This document shows positions 6,396 through 7,868 of a DNA stretch of 7,868 bases, piece after piece (within the stretch, counting starts at the first letter, position 1; each line of letters starts with the position of its first letter). Position numbers and translations under genes: made by a program. Origin of the DNA: Candidatus Fermentibacterota bacterium (lineage in GTDB: Bacteria > Fermentibacterota > Fermentibacteria > Fermentibacterales > Fermentibacteraceae); contig JAKLEF010000088.1 in the NCBI GenBank assembly GCA_022703195.1, positions 1 to 7,868 of the forward strand, read 5' to 3'. The notes below the pieces were generated by a model, which was not told the origin of the DNA, did not search any database, and was given only the letters and a program-made list of their open reading frames with translations.

Positions 6396-7166
6396 TCAGG
6401 CCCCGACGATCCCGCGCCTGCCGGACAGGATGAAACCGGCCAGCGCCACGGCATCGTCGCCCCAGCCGGCTTCCGCGGTCATTTCGGAAGCCTTGCGGGA
6501 CACGGGCCCCGGCTCCCTGAAGAGATGCCTGAAGGCCTTCTCCAGATCGGCCAGTCTCTCCGGCGAGAATCCGTTGCGCCTGAGACCGATCAGGTTGAGG
6601 GAGGCCACCCTGAGCGGGTACCCCCCCGCGAGGCAGAAGGGCGGGATGTCCATGGGGACCCTGAATCCCCCTCCGACCATCGCGTAGGCTCCGATCCTCA
6701 CGAACTGGTGTACCGGGACCACCCCGCCGATGGTGGCGTGATCGCCGACTTCGACGTGACCGGCGAGGTTGACTGCATTGGCCATGATCACCCTCGTGCC
6801 GACCCTGCAGTCGTGCGCGATGTGCGCGTATGCCATGATGAGGCAGTCGCTTCCGACGGTCGTCCTGCCTGTCGCCGTGGTGCCCTTGCTGATGTTGGCG
6901 AACTCCCTGATGACCGTCCTGTCGCCGATCTCGAGGGAGGTGTCCTCCCCGGCGAACTTGAGGTCCTGGGGGTCCGTACCTATGACCGCGCCGGGTCCTA
7001 TCCTGACGTCGCAGCCGATCGTGGTCCTGCCGGCGACATAGGCGTGCGCCCCTATGTGCACTCCCCGGGACAGCGTTACATCGGGCCCCACCACCGCGAA
7101 GGGCTCTATCGTGCAGCCTTCCGGCACGTCGCACGACACGACGGCCCTCGGGTCGACGGCACTCAT
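6396..7166 (-). CDS. lpxA: UDP-N-acetylglucosamine acyltransferase, first step of lipid A synthesis
   Basis: The protein has 256 residues (E. coli LpxA: 262). It transfers a 3-hydroxyacyl chain from acyl carrier protein to the 3-OH of UDP-GlcNAc in the cytoplasm. Residues 1-185 are hexapeptide repeats of the left-handed beta-helix (for example VGPDVTLSRGVHIGAHAYV). Visible family landmarks are DPQDLKFAGE (65-74), AHIAHDC with the catalytic His at H118 (E. coli H125), VHQF (152-155) and MVGGG (163-167), in which G166 aligns with G173 of the acyl-length ruler. The helical C-terminal domain starts with NLIGLRRNGFS. ATG at 7166 overlaps the lpxC-fabZ stop as ATGA, so translation should be coupled. 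The order lpxC-fabZ then lpxA follows the FCB arrangement; lpxB is not downstream here. A conserved Gly at the ruler position suggests a long acyl donor (C14 type), which is inference. Confidence 0.97.
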   Translation of the reverse strand: MSAVDPRAVVSCDVPEGCTIEPFAVVGPDVTLSRGVHIGAHAYVAGRTTIGCDVRIGPGAVIGTDPQDLKFAGEDTSLEIGDRTVIREFANISKGTTATGRTTVGSDCLIMAYAHIAHDCRVGTRVIMANAVNLAGHVEVGDHATIGGVVPVHQFVRIGAYAMVGGGFRVPMDIPPFCLAGGYPLRVASLNLIGLRRNGFSPERLADLEKAFRHLFREPGPVSRKASEMTAEAGWGDDAVALAGFILSGRRGIVGA

Positions 7167-7868
7167 CTCGGCATCAGCATGGCCATGAGATCGGCCTCGG
7201 CCACGACCTTGCCCTCCACCCTGGCGATCCCCCTCATCACGCAGACCGTACCCCTGCGCTTGATCATCTCCAGTTCGAACAGCACCTGGTCGCCGGGCAG
7301 CACTGGCTTCCTGAAGCGGACCTTGTCGACTCCCGTGAAGAAGACGAGCCACTCGTCGGGACGTTCGACCGAATTGAAGAGCATCAGCCCCCCGACCTGC
7401 CCCATGGCCTCGATTATCAGCACGCCGGGCATGATGGGGCTGCCGGGGAAGTGCCCCTGGAAGAACGGCTCGTTGATCGTGACGTTCTTGAGGCCGACGA
7501 TGCGCTTCTCGGGCTGCATCTCCAGCACCTTGTCCACGAGGAGGAAGGGATACCTGTGAGGGAGGATCCTCATCACGTCGGCGATCTCCCAGTTGCCCGG
7601 CCCGAGGGGTCTCGACTGGTCCCTCGTCCGCCTGGTGTAGGTCTCCCTTATCTTCCTCACGAACTGCACATTGGAGGCGTGCCCGGACTTGGCCGAGATC
7701 ACGTGGGCGTTGAGCCTCTCGCCGAGAAGGGACAGGTCGCCGATCAGGTCGAGGACCTTGTGCCTCACGAATTCGTCTGGGAAGCGGAGGGGCTCACGGT
7801 TGAGCAGGCCCTCGTCGCCGATGACGATTGCGTTGTCGAGCGTTCCGCCCCTGATGAGGTTCTTGTCC
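7163..7868 (-). CDS. lpxC/fabZ: Bifunctional LpxC deacetylase / FabZ dehydratase fusion (5' part missing)
   Basis: The visible part is 234 residues; the gene continues beyond the right edge. Visible residues 1-75 are the end of LpxC, the zinc deacetylase that removes acetate from UDP-3-acyl-GlcNAc. They include LIRGGTLDNAIV, then DEFVRHKVLDLIGD (His and Asp zinc ligands as in E. coli H238 and D242, plus D246) and SGH (E. coli H265). After a linker of about 18 residues (ETYTRRTRDQ and following), FabZ begins at NWEIADVMRILPHRYPFLLVDKV. Its catalytic His (GHFPGSPIMPG, visible H139) and Glu (IIEAMGQ, visible E153) are present, so the 3-hydroxyacyl-ACP dehydratase should be active. One enzyme therefore sits at the branch between fatty acid elongation and lipid A. 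The frame is continuous, so this is a real fusion. Fusion of these two is typical of FCB lineages. Confidence 0.97.
   Translation of the reverse strand, partial: DKNLIRGGTLDNAIVIGDEGLLNREPLRFPDEFVRHKVLDLIGDLSLLGERLNAHVISAKSGHASNVQFVRKIRETYTRRTRDQSRPLGPGNWEIADVMRILPHRYPFLLVDKVLEMQPEKRIVGLKNVTINEPFFQGHFPGSPIMPGVLIIEAMGQVGGLMLFNSVERPDEWLVFFTGVDKVRFRKPVLPGDQVLFELEMIKRRGTVCVMRGIARVEGKVVAEADLMAMLMPR

Noticed and set aside
5210..6433. A 407-residue plus-strand frame opposite the sigma and DUF5683 genes
   Set aside because: Antisense to genes with firm family motifs; low-complexity composition.
6386..6454. Upstream ATG (6454) for the DUF5683 gene
   Set aside because: Would place 23 extra residues before the signal-like segment and a long overlap with lpxA; GTG at 6385 fits better.
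7167..7352. Upstream extension of lpxA to 7352
   Set aside because: Runs inside fabZ in another frame. The ATGA overlap at 7166 gives the normal LpxA N-terminus and length.
6180..7559. A 459-residue plus-strand frame opposite lpxA and fabZ
   Set aside because: Shadow of conserved enzymes with intact catalytic residues; no independent evidence.

Overview
This is a GC-rich stretch of a Gram-negative bacterial chromosome. It is almost completely coding: six genes on the minus strand, one on the plus strand, and no gap longer than about 130 bases. The best taxonomic clue is an LpxC-FabZ fusion gene at the right edge. That fusion is typical of the Fibrobacteres-Chlorobi-Bacteroidetes (FCB) superphylum and relatives such as Gemmatimonadota and several uncultured candidate phyla. 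A DUF5683 protein, also common in that group, lies two genes downstream. High GC combined with heavy use of the AGG arginine codon fits an uncultured FCB-type lineage better than classical Bacteroidetes, but I cannot name the phylum.

Layout, reading the minus-strand cluster in its direction of transcription (right to left). At 7868-7163 is the 3' part of lpxC-fabZ: the LpxC C-terminal half is fused in frame to a complete FabZ. lpxA (7166-6396) follows and overlaps it by 4 bases (ATGA). A DUF5683 membrane protein (6385-5822) starts 10 bases after lpxA. Next come an ECF sigma factor (5788-5195) and its presumed partner, a zinc-finger, single-pass anti-sigma factor with an unusually long outer segment (5190-4072). 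The last gene (4023-2710) encodes a secreted or outer-membrane protein with a possible CsgG/FlgT-like front half and a beta-rich back half ending in Phe. Spacings of -4, 10, 33, 4 and 48 bases suggest one transcription unit, in which lipid A synthesis genes lead into an envelope-type sigma/anti-sigma pair.

The left part is separate. A plus-strand gene for an unrecognised six-helix membrane protein (2021-2725) converges on the cluster and overlaps the last cluster gene by 16 bases. Divergent from it, a long minus-strand gene (from 1891, running off the left edge) encodes a probable lipoprotein with the fold signature of an M1 aminopeptidase. The HExxH zinc motif is absent from all of the visible sequence, so it is probably a non-catalytic M1 relative. 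The intergenic region between these two carries plausible back-to-back sigma70-like promoters.

No RNA genes, insertion sequences, CRISPR arrays or phage features were seen. The most interesting points are the coupling of sigma/anti-sigma to lpx genes, the long cysteine-containing outer segment of the anti-sigma factor with its downstream envelope protein, and the apparently inactivated M1-type lipoprotein.
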